Origin: Sediminibacterium ginsengisoli
Lineage (GTDB): Bacteria > Bacteroidota > Bacteroidia > Chitinophagales > Chitinophagaceae
Length of the DNA: 20,024 nt
Reading direction: 5' to 3'
NCBI GenBank assembly: GCA_943324415.2
Contig: CALPLN020000016.1
Location: 1-20,024, forward strand
The notes beneath the pieces were generated by a model. The model saw nothing but the letters and a program-made list of their open reading frames with translations. It made no database searches and was not told the DNA's origin. A program made the position numbers and the translations under genes. This document shows positions 6,986 through 16,073 of this stretch, one piece after another (positions within the stretch are counted from its first letter, which is position 1; every line of letters begins with the position of its first letter).

Positions 6986-9487
6986 TTATTTACCGTGTAA
7001 AAAAACCGCGTTGGTTAAAATTAGCTTTCCACCCTCCCAGAAATTTCTGAAAATTGGATCGTCTGCCATATAAATAACTTCTCCAGCGCCAATTTGTTTT
7101 ACACCCATCACAACACCTTCTTCTAATGCCGCTTTCGCTTTTACACCAGCGAATCCAGTGATGTAGCTATCCTTTTTAAAGCTACCTACATTCCATGCAC
7201 TATTAGAAGGTTCATACAAAACTCGATCTTGTTTTAAATTAAAATAGATGCCATTGGTGCCAAATCCCAAGGGATGTGTTTCATCCATATAGGTTTTATA
7301 AATGGCCCCTGGAATAGAACTTTTCAATGACTCTTTTTCTCTATCTGCATATTTCAATAATTGTTGAACCGTTGCTTTTTCTTCTTTAGCAGATTCCTTC
7401 AAACGAATTCCCCAATCTGAGTTTGCTGCCAAGGTACTTGCTGCATTTTCTAATGCAATCAATACGCCGCCTTTTCTAACAAATGCCTGAAGCTTATCCG
7501 TGATAGCTTTTGAATTTAAATCACGATATTGACCATCTGGTGCAATCAATACATCGTATTTATCTAAATCGATTCTGTTCAATTGAGCGTATGTTAATTG
7601 GGTGATTGGGTAGTTTAATTGTTGTTCAAAAAAGCTCCATACTTCTCCAGCAGATAAGGCTACAACTTGATCCCCAGTTAGCATCGCAACTCTTGGGGCA
7701 TGATTGATGATCACAATATCAGGAGAACCAAAATCAGCTCCTTTTTCTGCGTATCCTGTATTGACTGCCACTGCTTCAATATTCAAACTACTACAAACCG
7801 ATTTAGTAATATCACTCCAATTGGCTTGATTGCTAGTTTTTAACACAACCAAAGTACCCATCTCATAATTTCTACCATTCATGGTGAATGCCTTTTCTGC
7901 ATAACGTACTTTCACATTATTTTTAAGCAACTGCGCCAATGCTTTACCAGTTGCAAATGAATGATAAGGAATAATATATCCATATGCGCTAGTAGCCGTA
8001 GCAGGCGCAACCACATTGAATCCAGGCTCAATTGACATCGCTTGCTTTGTTGCATACCCATGAACATTGTATGCATATGGCAATGCCCATGCAGTAATAT
8101 CATAGGTATTTGAATCATTGACTTGTGTGATAGGCTCTAATAATACACGAGCCAACACGCTGTGTGCCTGATTGGCATTCACTGCTAGTGTATAGCCTTC
8201 ATTTACAAAATCAGCTTCCTTTTTAGTGTAATAGTCAAATGCTTTAAACTTTGTTTCTGCACTCTTTAAAGTACCATATTCAATATTGTTCTTTTTCAAT
8301 AAACTTGCTAACGCCTCTAATTGATTGGCATTTTTAGCAGTCATAATAAATGTTTTGAATTCAGAAACAGTTCCTTGACGGCTATTGTCAAAATACTTTT
8401 TGAAATTTTCCAACAACTGTGTTCTATTCGCTGCACTAATTTCAATCGTGGATAAACTTGTTGTAAAATGATGTGTCGCTCTTGCAACCAAAGTAACCGT
8501 GTCGTAGCTATTGTCAACCACTCCTAGTCCTGCACTAATTCCGCCTTGCTCATAAGTCATCCCAATCGCTCCATTGTACATTGGGTAAGTATCTCCATAA
8601 GATGGATATAAAAGATCGAATCTTTCTTTAGTGAAAAACAACCAATTGTTTTGGTCAAAATATTTTGCATGATTTTTTCCTATTTGATCTTGAAAAGATT
8701 TTTGCCATGGGGTCAACACATCATGTAATGGTTCTGCAGCGGGTGCAAAATAATAAGGCTCGTTGTATCCTTGCTCATGAAAATCGACATGCACTTGTGG
8801 ATACCAACTTTGGTATAAAGGAATTCTTTGTTGTGTTTCTACTTGTGTTTGCCAAGCCCAATCTCTGTTTAAATCAAAATTATAATGATTGGTTCTTCCC
8901 GCTGGCCAAGGCTCCATATGTTCTCTTGCAGCAGGATCTGTGTTGTAAGTTGTTCCAACTGCATTGTTATACCAGTTGACATAACGATCGCGACCATCCG
9001 GATTGATACAAGGATCAATCATGACAACCGTATTTTTTAACCAATTTTTGGTTTCATTATTGGATGGATCAACTAAGGCAAATAAGGTCAACATCGCTGC
9101 TTCGGAAGAAGCTGGCTCATTCCCATGTACATTGTAGCTTAACCAAACGATGCCTGGTTGATTTAAATCTTGCACGGAACCTTGAACTAGGCCAAGATTG
9201 TGTTTTCTGATTTGCTCTAAGTTTTTAATATTTTCTGGTGTACCAATGGCTGCTACCATTAAATCTCTTCCTTCGTTGGTTTTACCGTAAGGAATCAATT
9301 TTACCATGTCTGATTTTGCTGCTGCAATCGCATTAAAATAATTGACAATTTGATGGTGTCTGGTAAAGCGTGTCCCTACTTTATACCCCAGAAATTGTTC
9401 TGGACTAAGTACTTGAGCGAAGAGAGAAAACGGGAGGATAAATAAACTTACCCACAAAATGGTTTTAAACGCAGATTTTTGATGCAT
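6986..9487 (-). CDS. Secreted M14 zinc carboxypeptidase with C-terminal GATase-like domain
   Basis: M14 metallocarboxypeptidases trim C-terminal residues or cleave cell-wall peptides with one zinc ion. The N-terminus is a Sec signal peptide (about residues 1-25, ending SLFAQ). The catalytic domain covers about 40-350. The zinc ligands are His121 and Glu124 (NVHGNE) and His237 (HVDFHEQG). Also present are NPDGR (162-166), NRDW (207-210) for substrate carboxylate binding, and catalytic Glu313 (MTYEQGG). Residues from about 590 resemble a class I glutamine amidotransferase-like Rossmann fold (VAMLTGDQV, KYDVLIAPDGQ, RKGGVLIALE) with no catalytic Cys seen. At 833 residues it is a large Bacteroidota-type M14 protein that likely acts in the periplasm or outside the cell. 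It is the first gene of the operon with PIG-L and the small membrane protein, and its promoter must lie in the 140-bp gap to GGT. Substrate preference is not readable. Confidence 0.93.
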   Translation of the reverse strand: MHQKSAFKTILWVSLFILPFSLFAQVLSPEQFLGYKVGTRFTRHHQIVNYFNAIAAAKSDMVKLIPYGKTNEGRDLMVAAIGTPENIKNLEQIRKHNLGLVQGSVQDLNQPGIVWLSYNVHGNEPASSEAAMLTLFALVDPSNNETKNWLKNTVVMIDPCINPDGRDRYVNWYNNAVGTTYNTDPAAREHMEPWPAGRTNHYNFDLNRDWAWQTQVETQQRIPLYQSWYPQVHVDFHEQGYNEPYYFAPAAEPLHDVLTPWQKSFQDQIGKNHAKYFDQNNWLFFTKERFDLLYPSYGDTYPMYNGAIGMTYEQGGISAGLGVVDNSYDTVTLVARATHHFTTSLSTIEISAANRTQLLENFKKYFDNSRQGTVSEFKTFIMTAKNANQLEALASLLKKNNIEYGTLKSAETKFKAFDYYTKKEADFVNEGYTLAVNANQAHSVLARVLLEPITQVNDSNTYDITAWALPYAYNVHGYATKQAMSIEPGFNVVAPATATSAYGYIIPYHSFATGKALAQLLKNNVKVRYAEKAFTMNGRNYEMGTLVVLKTSNQANWSDITKSVCSSLNIEAVAVNTGYAEKGADFGSPDIVIINHAPRVAMLTGDQVVALSAGEVWSFFEQQLNYPITQLTYAQLNRIDLDKYDVLIAPDGQYRDLNSKAITDKLQAFVRKGGVLIALENAASTLAANSDWGIRLKESAKEEKATVQQLLKYADREKESLKSSIPGAIYKTYMDETHPLGFGTNGIYFNLKQDRVLYEPSNSAWNVGSFKKDSYITGFAGVKAKAALEEGVVMGVKQIGAGEVIYMADDPIFRNFWEGGKLILTNAVFLHGK

Positions 9488-9548
9488 AAATTGGATATTA
9501 ATAGGTCTTAAAAATAGTCAATTTAAGGGGGCTAAATGCCCGCAAGGA

Positions 9549-9572
9549 CAGATAGTTTTACACAACTATCTG
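9549..9572. repeat. Perfect 9-bp inverted repeat in the M14/GGT divergent promoter region
   Basis: CAGATAGTT (9549-9557) and AACTATCTG (9564-9572) are exact reverse complements separated by six bases. No T run follows on either strand, so it is not an intrinsic terminator. It sits near the middle of the 140-bp gap, 61 bases from the M14 start and 55 from the GGT start. That position suits an operator for a dimeric regulator controlling both directions, but an RNA hairpin or chance is also possible. Confidence 0.6.
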
Positions 9573-9578
9573 CATGAG

Positions 9579-9609
9579 TTGTTGATACCTAAATAATTAA
9601 GTAATTTAA
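9579..9609 (+). promoter_or_regulatory. Candidate promoter for the GGT gene
   Basis: TTG at 9579-9581 and TAATTTAA at 9602-9609 are separated by 20 bases. They partly match the Bacteroidota pattern TTTG-N19/20-TAnnTTTG, although the final G is missing. A start site would fall about 10-15 bases before the ATG at 9628. The inverted repeat lies directly upstream. Confidence 0.3.
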
Positions 9610-9627
9610 CAGCTCAATCTACCATCC

Positions 9628-11355
9628 ATGAAACATAAATTTCAGGTTTTTTCACTTCTTACTTTAGCCCTATTTCAGCTTAGTATTTCAGTGAATGCAC
9701 AAACTTTTTTTAAGCAACACCCACAAATCAATCCTTATCAATATACCATTGTTAAGGAGCAAGCATTTCAAAAAGCGGCTGTGACATCGGCGCATCCTTT
9801 AGCAAGTATGGTGGGCGCTGCTATTATGAAGGATGGTGGGAATGCATTTGATGCTGCCATCGCTGTTCAATTTACACTTGCAGTGGTCTATCCAGGCGCA
9901 GGTAATATTGGAGGGGGTGGATTTTTACTTTCCAGAAATAAAGAAGGTGTTTTAATGGGTATTGACTATCGTGAAGCAGCACCAAGTAAAGCATTTAGAG
10001 ATATGTATCTTGACGAAAAGGGCAACCCAATAGAAGGCATGTCAAGATCTGGCGCCTCTGCATCTGGCGTCCCAGGTAGTGTTGCAGGCATGTTTAGTAC
10101 ACTTCCTTTTGCGAAATTGCCAATGAAAACATTGTTACAACCCGCCTACGAATTAGCCGCCAATGGTTTTGTAATTACGGAAAGAGAAGCAAGAGGCTTA
10201 AATGCTGAAAGAAAGAACTTTATAAAAAATAGCGCACAAGCTTCTGCATTCACTCGAAAAGAAAATTGGAAAGCTGGCGACACTTTGTATCAACCAGAAT
10301 TAGCGGCTACCATCCTTCGTATTCAACAAAAAGGGAAAGCAGGTTTTTACGAAGGTGAAACTGCTGCAATGATTGTTGAAGAAATGAAAAATAGTAAAGG
10401 CATTATTAGCTTAGAGGATTTAAAAAAATACACTCCACAATTTAGAAAGCCAATTGAATTCGATTATAGAGGGCACCGTGTAATTAGTTTCGCCCCCCCA
10501 TCAAGTGGTGGTATCATCATTGCGCAAATGATGCAAATGATTGCGCCTTACCCTCTCACAGTGATGGGAGCCAACAGTTTTGAATCGGTGAGTTTAATGG
10601 TAGAAGCTCAGAGAAGAGCTTATGCGGATAGAGCGGAACATATGGGTGATCCAGATTTCTGGAAAGTACCCACTAAAACATTAACGAGCAATGCTTATGC
10701 ACAGGCCCGTATGAAAGACTACCAACCTGGAGTAGCCGGTAATAGCAAACTAATTCAAGCAGGAATTGCAAAAGAGAGTGAGCAAACAACTCATTTTAGT
10801 GTGATAGACGAAGCCGGTAATATGGTCTCCGTAACAACCACTTTAAATGACACTTACGGAAATAAAACAATTGTGGGAGGTGCTGGTTTCCTTTTGAATA
10901 ACGAAATGGATGATTTTAGCATTAAACCAGGCGTGCCAAATATGTATGGTGCTTTAGGAGGTGAGGCAAATGCCATCCAACCCGGTAAAAGAATGTTGAG
11001 TTCCATGACGCCTACCCTTGTGACTAAAAACAATCAACCTTATATCACTATTGGAACACCAGGTGGAACCACCATTCCGAATCAAGTTTTTGAAGGATTA
11101 GTGAATGTCATTGACCACAAAATGTCTTTAAAAGCAGCCATAGATGCACCAAGATTTCATCATCAACATATGCCTGATATGGTGAGCGTAGAAGCTGATT
11201 TTCCAGAAGCAACCATCAATGCATTGAAGGAAAAAGGATATACTATTACCAAGAGAGGTGCGTTTGGTAGAATGGAAGGTGTCATGATTTTACCCAATGG
11301 CAACAGAGTTGCTGCGGGTGATAAACGAGGTGACGATAGCGTTGCAGGATATTAG
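9628..11355 (+). CDS. ggt: Gamma-glutamyltransferase (glutathione hydrolase) proenzyme
   Basis: GGT is an N-terminal nucleophile hydrolase that removes or transfers the gamma-glutamyl group of glutathione and related peptides, typically in the periplasm. The 575-residue product matches the usual length. A signal peptide covers about residues 1-24 (ending SVNAQ). DYREAAP (113-119) holds the substrate-binding Arg115. The autoprocessing site is QTTHFS, where Thr387 would become the N-terminal nucleophile of the small subunit. NNEMDDFS (424-431), the paired serines in MLSSMTPT and a TPGGTTI glycine pair complete the active-site set known from Escherichia coli GGT. Nothing essential appears missing, so it is probably active. 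The ATG at 9628 is directly followed by the signal peptide. The tamB-like gene starts 29 bases downstream on the same strand, so co-transcription is likely. Confidence 0.96.
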   Translation: MKHKFQVFSLLTLALFQLSISVNAQTFFKQHPQINPYQYTIVKEQAFQKAAVTSAHPLASMVGAAIMKDGGNAFDAAIAVQFTLAVVYPGAGNIGGGGFLLSRNKEGVLMGIDYREAAPSKAFRDMYLDEKGNPIEGMSRSGASASGVPGSVAGMFSTLPFAKLPMKTLLQPAYELAANGFVITEREARGLNAERKNFIKNSAQASAFTRKENWKAGDTLYQPELAATILRIQQKGKAGFYEGETAAMIVEEMKNSKGIISLEDLKKYTPQFRKPIEFDYRGHRVISFAPPSSGGIIIAQMMQMIAPYPLTVMGANSFESVSLMVEAQRRAYADRAEHMGDPDFWKVPTKTLTSNAYAQARMKDYQPGVAGNSKLIQAGIAKESEQTTHFSVIDEAGNMVSVTTTLNDTYGNKTIVGGAGFLLNNEMDDFSIKPGVPNMYGALGGEANAIQPGKRMLSSMTPTLVTKNNQPYITIGTPGGTTIPNQVFEGLVNVIDHKMSLKAAIDAPRFHHQHMPDMVSVEADFPEATINALKEKGYTITKRGAFGRMEGVMILPNGNRVAAGDKRGDDSVAGY

Positions 11356-11384
11356 TACCATTCAATTATAAAAACAAGACCCCC

Positions 11385-14300
11385 TTGCTCAAAAATAAGC
11401 TCATTTTAATTCGTGTATTGATCGCCACATTTGTAGGATTGCTTTTGCTCTCTTACCTGCTCTTGCTATTGCCAACAGTGCAAGACAAAATTGGTCGACA
11501 AATCGCACAAAAAATGAGTCAGTCTTTGGGCACTGAATTTAAGTTAGAAGGTTTAAGCTTTTCTTTATTTAATAGAGTGGATATCAAAAATGTACTCATT
11601 AGGGATCAACAGAAGGACACACTCTTATTTGCTAAAACACTAAAACTAAGAGTGACTGATCTATTGTTTTCAAGAAAAGATCCCGTACTTGGTTATATTG
11701 GACTAGAAAAAGCAAGCATCTATTTACATAGAAAAACTCCAATATGGAATTTTCAATTCATAGTGGATCATTTTACATCAAAAGATACAACTAAGCCCTC
11801 CAGCCAACAATTTGACTTAAAAAAAATCGATTTAACCAATATTCGATTTATCCAAGATGACGAATGGATAGGATCTACCACCAAATTTGAGGCAAAGCAT
11901 GTATTGGCCAATTTCAATCAGTTCAAAGGGAAACAAATTGAAATTGAAAAACTCGTATTGGATCAACCCTTTTATTTCATATTAGACAAGCCAGGATTGG
12001 CCCCTATCAAAAAGCAGAAAAAGCAAAAGCCACTTAAAAATGTCTTGTATTTTAACGAAAGCAACTTAAGTATACTCGCTAAAAAAATTGAGATCCTACA
12101 AGGTAAAATTTGGATTGAACATGGATTTGAACGTCCTGTTCCCTATTTTGATGGAGCGCATATCCGAATGAATGATTTAAATGCAACTATAGACAATGCG
12201 AATTTTATTGCAGATACCATTAGAGCAAGTGTACGTTTATCTTTAAAAGAGCGATCAGGATTCGTGATTAAAAAATTGGCAACTCAATTTAGAATGACTC
12301 CACAGATCATGGAATTGGCTGCCTTAGAATTAAAAACAAATAAAAGTAGTATCGGCAATTACTACGCCATGGAATACAAGGAATTCATTCCAAACTTTAT
12401 GGAATACATGCACCAAGTAACCATGAAGGCCAATATTAGAAAATCGATAGTTGCTTCAGACGATATCGCCTACTTTGCTCCTGCCCTTAAAAACTTGAAC
12501 CAAAGGGTGACTACAAGTTTTAGCTTCAATGGAACCGTAGATGATTTTGATGTTCAAAATTTAGCCGCACAATATGGTCAATCCTTTGTGAAAGGCAACT
12601 TATCCATGCAGGGTATACCTGATATGAAGCAGACAATGATTCGCTTAAATCAATTTTCTGCCAAAACCAATATTCAAGATTTAGGCAGCTGGATTCCTGA
12701 AATCAAGCAAGTGAAAAACCTGCCACTAGATGCATTTGGCAACCTTTATTATCAAGGAAGTTTAGATGGCACCATTTATGATTTTTTAGCAAAAGGAACT
12801 TTAGCTACAGATATTGGAGCAGCTGCTACCGCGATTCGCTTGCAATTTCCTACAAACAATGAACCCATCTATGAAGGTAATCTTGTTGCATCAAAATTGA
12901 ACGCAGGTAAGCTTTTTAATATCCCTTCATTAGGACTACTCAACTTTACTGGAAAAATTTCGGGTAGCTCATTCGAACTTGACAAAATCAAAACAAATAT
13001 TGAGGGACAAATTGATTCAATTCAGTTTAATGGATATACCTATGCGCAGATACAAACCAATGGTATCCTCCAGAAACAAGCCTACAATGGTACAATCAAA
13101 ATCAAAGATCCCAATATTAATTTCATAAGTAACTTAGAAGTTGATTTCAAAAATTCCATACCAAGTTTCAATGCAGTAGGTGATTTGACCAATGCGAATT
13201 TAAGTGCCTTGAAATTTTCTAACAACCAAATTCAGTTAACCGGTTTATTAGATGTTAATTTTGCAGGTGCAACGATTGACAACTTTATTGGATTTGCAAA
13301 GTTCTATAATGGTAAATTAAAAAGTGCTACGAATACAATCAACTTTGATTCAATTTCTGTAAAGTCAAATATTGTTGACGGGAAAAAGCAACTCACTTTG
13401 TCTAGTGATGATATACAAGCAAGCATCAAAGGAAAATTCAATATCAACCAATTGCCTAATAGTGTTCAATATTTTTTACAAGGATATATTCCCAATTATA
13501 TCAAGAATTTGAAGGACGCTCCTGTGAACCAGAACTTTTCATTCCAAGTGAACACCGCTTATTTTGAACCCTATATCAGAATTTTTAGAAATGAATTTTC
13601 AGGATTTAACAATATGGCATTGAATGGTACAATTGATACAGATAAACAATCACTTCAATTACAAGCAAAGCTCCCCTATGCACAATGGGGCAATTACGCC
13701 ATAGCGAATGCCGTCATTGGTGGAAATGGCAATAAAGACAGTTTAAAACTAGACTTAACTGCAACAAGTTTTAATTTAACCGATAGTTTTAATTTAAGCA
13801 GTCCTGTTTTGCGAATCACCACTTCAAAAGATCAATCTCTGTTTAAATTAAATGCAGAGAGTACCTCTGCCCTAGCCTACTTATCCCTTGAAGGTAAAAT
13901 CAATACTTACACCGATGGACTTAGCATTAAATGGGCTCCATCCTTTTTTATTTTGAATGAAAAGCAATGGGAAATTCAAAATGGAGGCGAAGTTTCTATA
14001 AGAAAGAATAATACTTACGCTAAGCAATTTAGTATCACCCAAGGTTTACAAAAATTGGCATTTCAAAATCATCCAACCGACAAGAATGGATTACAAGTCA
14101 AACTTGAGAATGTCATTTTAGGAGACATTACTAAGGTCTTTTTTAGTTACCCAAAACTAGAAGGTGTCACCAATGCTACAATAGACTTAAACCAAATCAA
14201 TGACCAGTTTTCATTGAACCTGAATAGTACAATCAATCAGTTTAGCTTTAACTCAACACTGCTAGGCAATACCACCTTAAAAGCAGGATACAATGCCAAA

Positions 14301-16073
14301 ACCGGTATTGTTCCATTTGATTTAAGTTGTCCAAATAGTACTTATAACTTAGCTGCTAAAGGCAGTTATGCCATTAAAGACAGCCTGAACCCGTTGGATG
14401 CTACTTTAACCCTAAGTCAGTCCGATTTTGGGCTTATGCAAGAATTTATTGGTGGTGTATTGACAGATCTAAAAGGAAAAGCGACTGGTCAAATACATTT
14501 TGGTGGACGCATTGAAAATCCAGAATTACGAGGTGTCGCTAAGATCCGAGATGCTTCCTTGAAAGTGGACTATACCAAAGTGGACTATTTTATTGATAGT
14601 GCGACTATCGGTTTTACAGAGGAAGGTTTAGACTTTGGCACCATTCAGGTCAAAGATAAATTGAATAGAATAGCCCAATTTAAAGGCAAGATCTTACATC
14701 AAGGATTTAGACATCTTGTTTATGATATGGAAATGCAAAGTTCGAAAGTAGCATTGATGAATATGGATGTGATGGACAATAGTAACTTTTACGGACAAGC
14801 AGTCGGGAAAGCATCCATGACGATTCGTGGACCTGAGGAAAATATCAAAATGTCGATCAACGCAGATGTCAACGATAGTTCTCATATTTATTTACCAAAT
14901 GCCACGAGTAAGGAAACCGGCAAATCTGAATTCATTGTCTTTAAGAAAATAGGTAAATCTTTAATTAGCAATGCAGAGACGCCAACCTATAATCTAGTTG
15001 TAGATTTAGATGTAAGTGCAGATAATAAAACGCAGATTGATGTCATATTAGACGAATTAACAGGTGACGTCATTAAAGCAGTTGGTAATGGCCGTATTAA
15101 AATCAGGGCTGGCAACATTGAGCCACTTACCATGCGTGGAAAATTTAATATTGAAAGAGGAAAATATGATTTCAACTTTCAATCTTTTATTAGAAAACCA
15201 TTTGAATTGATACCAGAAGCAGGCAACTATATCGAATGGACAGGAAACCCTTATGAAGCAGATATCCATGTGGACGCAAGGTATACCGCTGAAAGAGTTA
15301 GCTTAAATGAATTGGTAGGTAATGCTAATTTTAGCAATGCAGTGAAATCCAATCGTGGCAATGTATATGTCATTGCAGCATTGAGAAATAAATTGGCAAG
15401 ACCTGATATTCAATTCACATTGGCCTTTCCTCCAGGCAATCCAATAAGCACTGACAATGAATTCTCTCAATTCATTTCGAGGTTGGAGCGTGATGACAAT
15501 GAAATTATCAAACAGGTTTCTTTCTTGATCGTATTTAACTCATTTGCGCCGGTTGGCTTCAATACAGGAAACAGTAACAACGCCTATAGTGTGACCACCA
15601 TTGGTATCAATTCTATTTCACAATTATTGACAAAAGAAATTAATAAATCTGTTACGAACTTATTGAGCAAAGTGACTGGTGATCAAAGTTTGCGTTTTGA
15701 TATTGGTTCAAAAGTATACAATAGTGGTAACTTATTAGATCCAACTGGATCAGGAATTGCAATCAATTCTAATAAAATTGATCGACAAAGAGTCAACCTT
15801 AAATTAGGCCGAAGCTTTTTTAATGAAAAAGTAATTGTGAACCTAGGGGGAGATTTTGATTTTAATTTAAGGGCTGCCTCCAGTTTACAAAATAACAATT
15901 TCCAATGGTTGCCAGATTTGAATATTGAATTCATCTTAACAAAAGATAGAAAATTGAGAGCCATTGTCTTTAACAGAAATAGTTTAGATATTATTGGTGG
16001 CAGTATGGGCAGAAGAAATCGTCAAGGGGTTAGTATCTCCTATCGAAAAGATTTTGAAAATTTTATTTTTTAG
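11385..16073 (+). CDS. tamB: TamB-like translocation/assembly module protein (DUF490 C-terminus)
   Basis: TamB proteins are anchored in the inner membrane and span the periplasm as a long hydrophobic beta-groove; they support outer-membrane protein assembly and phospholipid transfer. The 1562-residue product has a single N-terminal membrane anchor (about residues 7-30), then an AsmA-like start (QKMSQSLGTEFKLEGLSFS) and more than a thousand residues of beta-strand-rich sequence. The DUF490/TamB hallmark is at the C-terminus, from about residue 1220: GRIKIRAGNIEPLTMRGKF, then a region with NYIEWTGNPYEADI, ending in an aromatic Phe. The start is a TTG at 11385. No ATG precedes it in a useful position, and the first internal Met (residue 44) would lose the membrane anchor. 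In Bacteroidota a BamA-like partner is often adjacent, but none is here. The 3' end overlaps the convergent GT39 gene by 11 bases. Confidence 0.92.
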   Translation: MLKNKLILIRVLIATFVGLLLLSYLLLLLPTVQDKIGRQIAQKMSQSLGTEFKLEGLSFSLFNRVDIKNVLIRDQQKDTLLFAKTLKLRVTDLLFSRKDPVLGYIGLEKASIYLHRKTPIWNFQFIVDHFTSKDTTKPSSQQFDLKKIDLTNIRFIQDDEWIGSTTKFEAKHVLANFNQFKGKQIEIEKLVLDQPFYFILDKPGLAPIKKQKKQKPLKNVLYFNESNLSILAKKIEILQGKIWIEHGFERPVPYFDGAHIRMNDLNATIDNANFIADTIRASVRLSLKERSGFVIKKLATQFRMTPQIMELAALELKTNKSSIGNYYAMEYKEFIPNFMEYMHQVTMKANIRKSIVASDDIAYFAPALKNLNQRVTTSFSFNGTVDDFDVQNLAAQYGQSFVKGNLSMQGIPDMKQTMIRLNQFSAKTNIQDLGSWIPEIKQVKNLPLDAFGNLYYQGSLDGTIYDFLAKGTLATDIGAAATAIRLQFPTNNEPIYEGNLVASKLNAGKLFNIPSLGLLNFTGKISGSSFELDKIKTNIEGQIDSIQFNGYTYAQIQTNGILQKQAYNGTIKIKDPNINFISNLEVDFKNSIPSFNAVGDLTNANLSALKFSNNQIQLTGLLDVNFAGATIDNFIGFAKFYNGKLKSATNTINFDSISVKSNIVDGKKQLTLSSDDIQASIKGKFNINQLPNSVQYFLQGYIPNYIKNLKDAPVNQNFSFQVNTAYFEPYIRIFRNEFSGFNNMALNGTIDTDKQSLQLQAKLPYAQWGNYAIANAVIGGNGNKDSLKLDLTATSFNLTDSFNLSSPVLRITTSKDQSLFKLNAESTSALAYLSLEGKINTYTDGLSIKWAPSFFILNEKQWEIQNGGEVSIRKNNTYAKQFSITQGLQKLAFQNHPTDKNGLQVKLENVILGDITKVFFSYPKLEGVTNATIDLNQINDQFSLNLNSTINQFSFNSTLLGNTTLKAGYNAKTGIVPFDLSCPNSTYNLAAKGSYAIKDSLNPLDATLTLSQSDFGLMQEFIGGVLTDLKGKATGQIHFGGRIENPELRGVAKIRDASLKVDYTKVDYFIDSATIGFTEEGLDFGTIQVKDKLNRIAQFKGKILHQGFRHLVYDMEMQSSKVALMNMDVMDNSNFYGQAVGKASMTIRGPEENIKMSINADVNDSSHIYLPNATSKETGKSEFIVFKKIGKSLISNAETPTYNLVVDLDVSADNKTQIDVILDELTGDVIKAVGNGRIKIRAGNIEPLTMRGKFNIERGKYDFNFQSFIRKPFELIPEAGNYIEWTGNPYEADIHVDARYTAERVSLNELVGNANFSNAVKSNRGNVYVIAALRNKLARPDIQFTLAFPPGNPISTDNEFSQFISRLERDDNEIIKQVSFLIVFNSFAPVGFNTGNSNNAYSVTTIGINSISQLLTKEINKSVTNLLSKVTGDQSLRFDIGSKVYNSGNLLDPTGSGIAINSNKIDRQRVNLKLGRSFFNEKVIVNLGGDFDFNLRAASSLQNNNFQWLPDLNIEFILTKDRKLRAIVFNRNSLDIIGGSMGRRNRQGVSISYRKDFENFIF

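Noticed and set aside
8665..8979. 104-codon plus-strand open frame inside the M14 gene
   Set aside because: It lies antisense to the conserved M14 catalytic domain (HVDFHEQG region), has a Cys/Phe-rich composition unlike a real protein and has no context of its own.
9549..9572. The inverted repeat as an intrinsic terminator
   Set aside because: Neither strand has a T run after the stem, and both flanking genes are transcribed away from this site.
15683..15964. 93-codon minus-strand open frame in the tamB 3' region
   Set aside because: It is antisense to the conserved TamB C-terminal domain and its Lys/Ser/Leu-rich composition is a by-product of the beta-strand coding.
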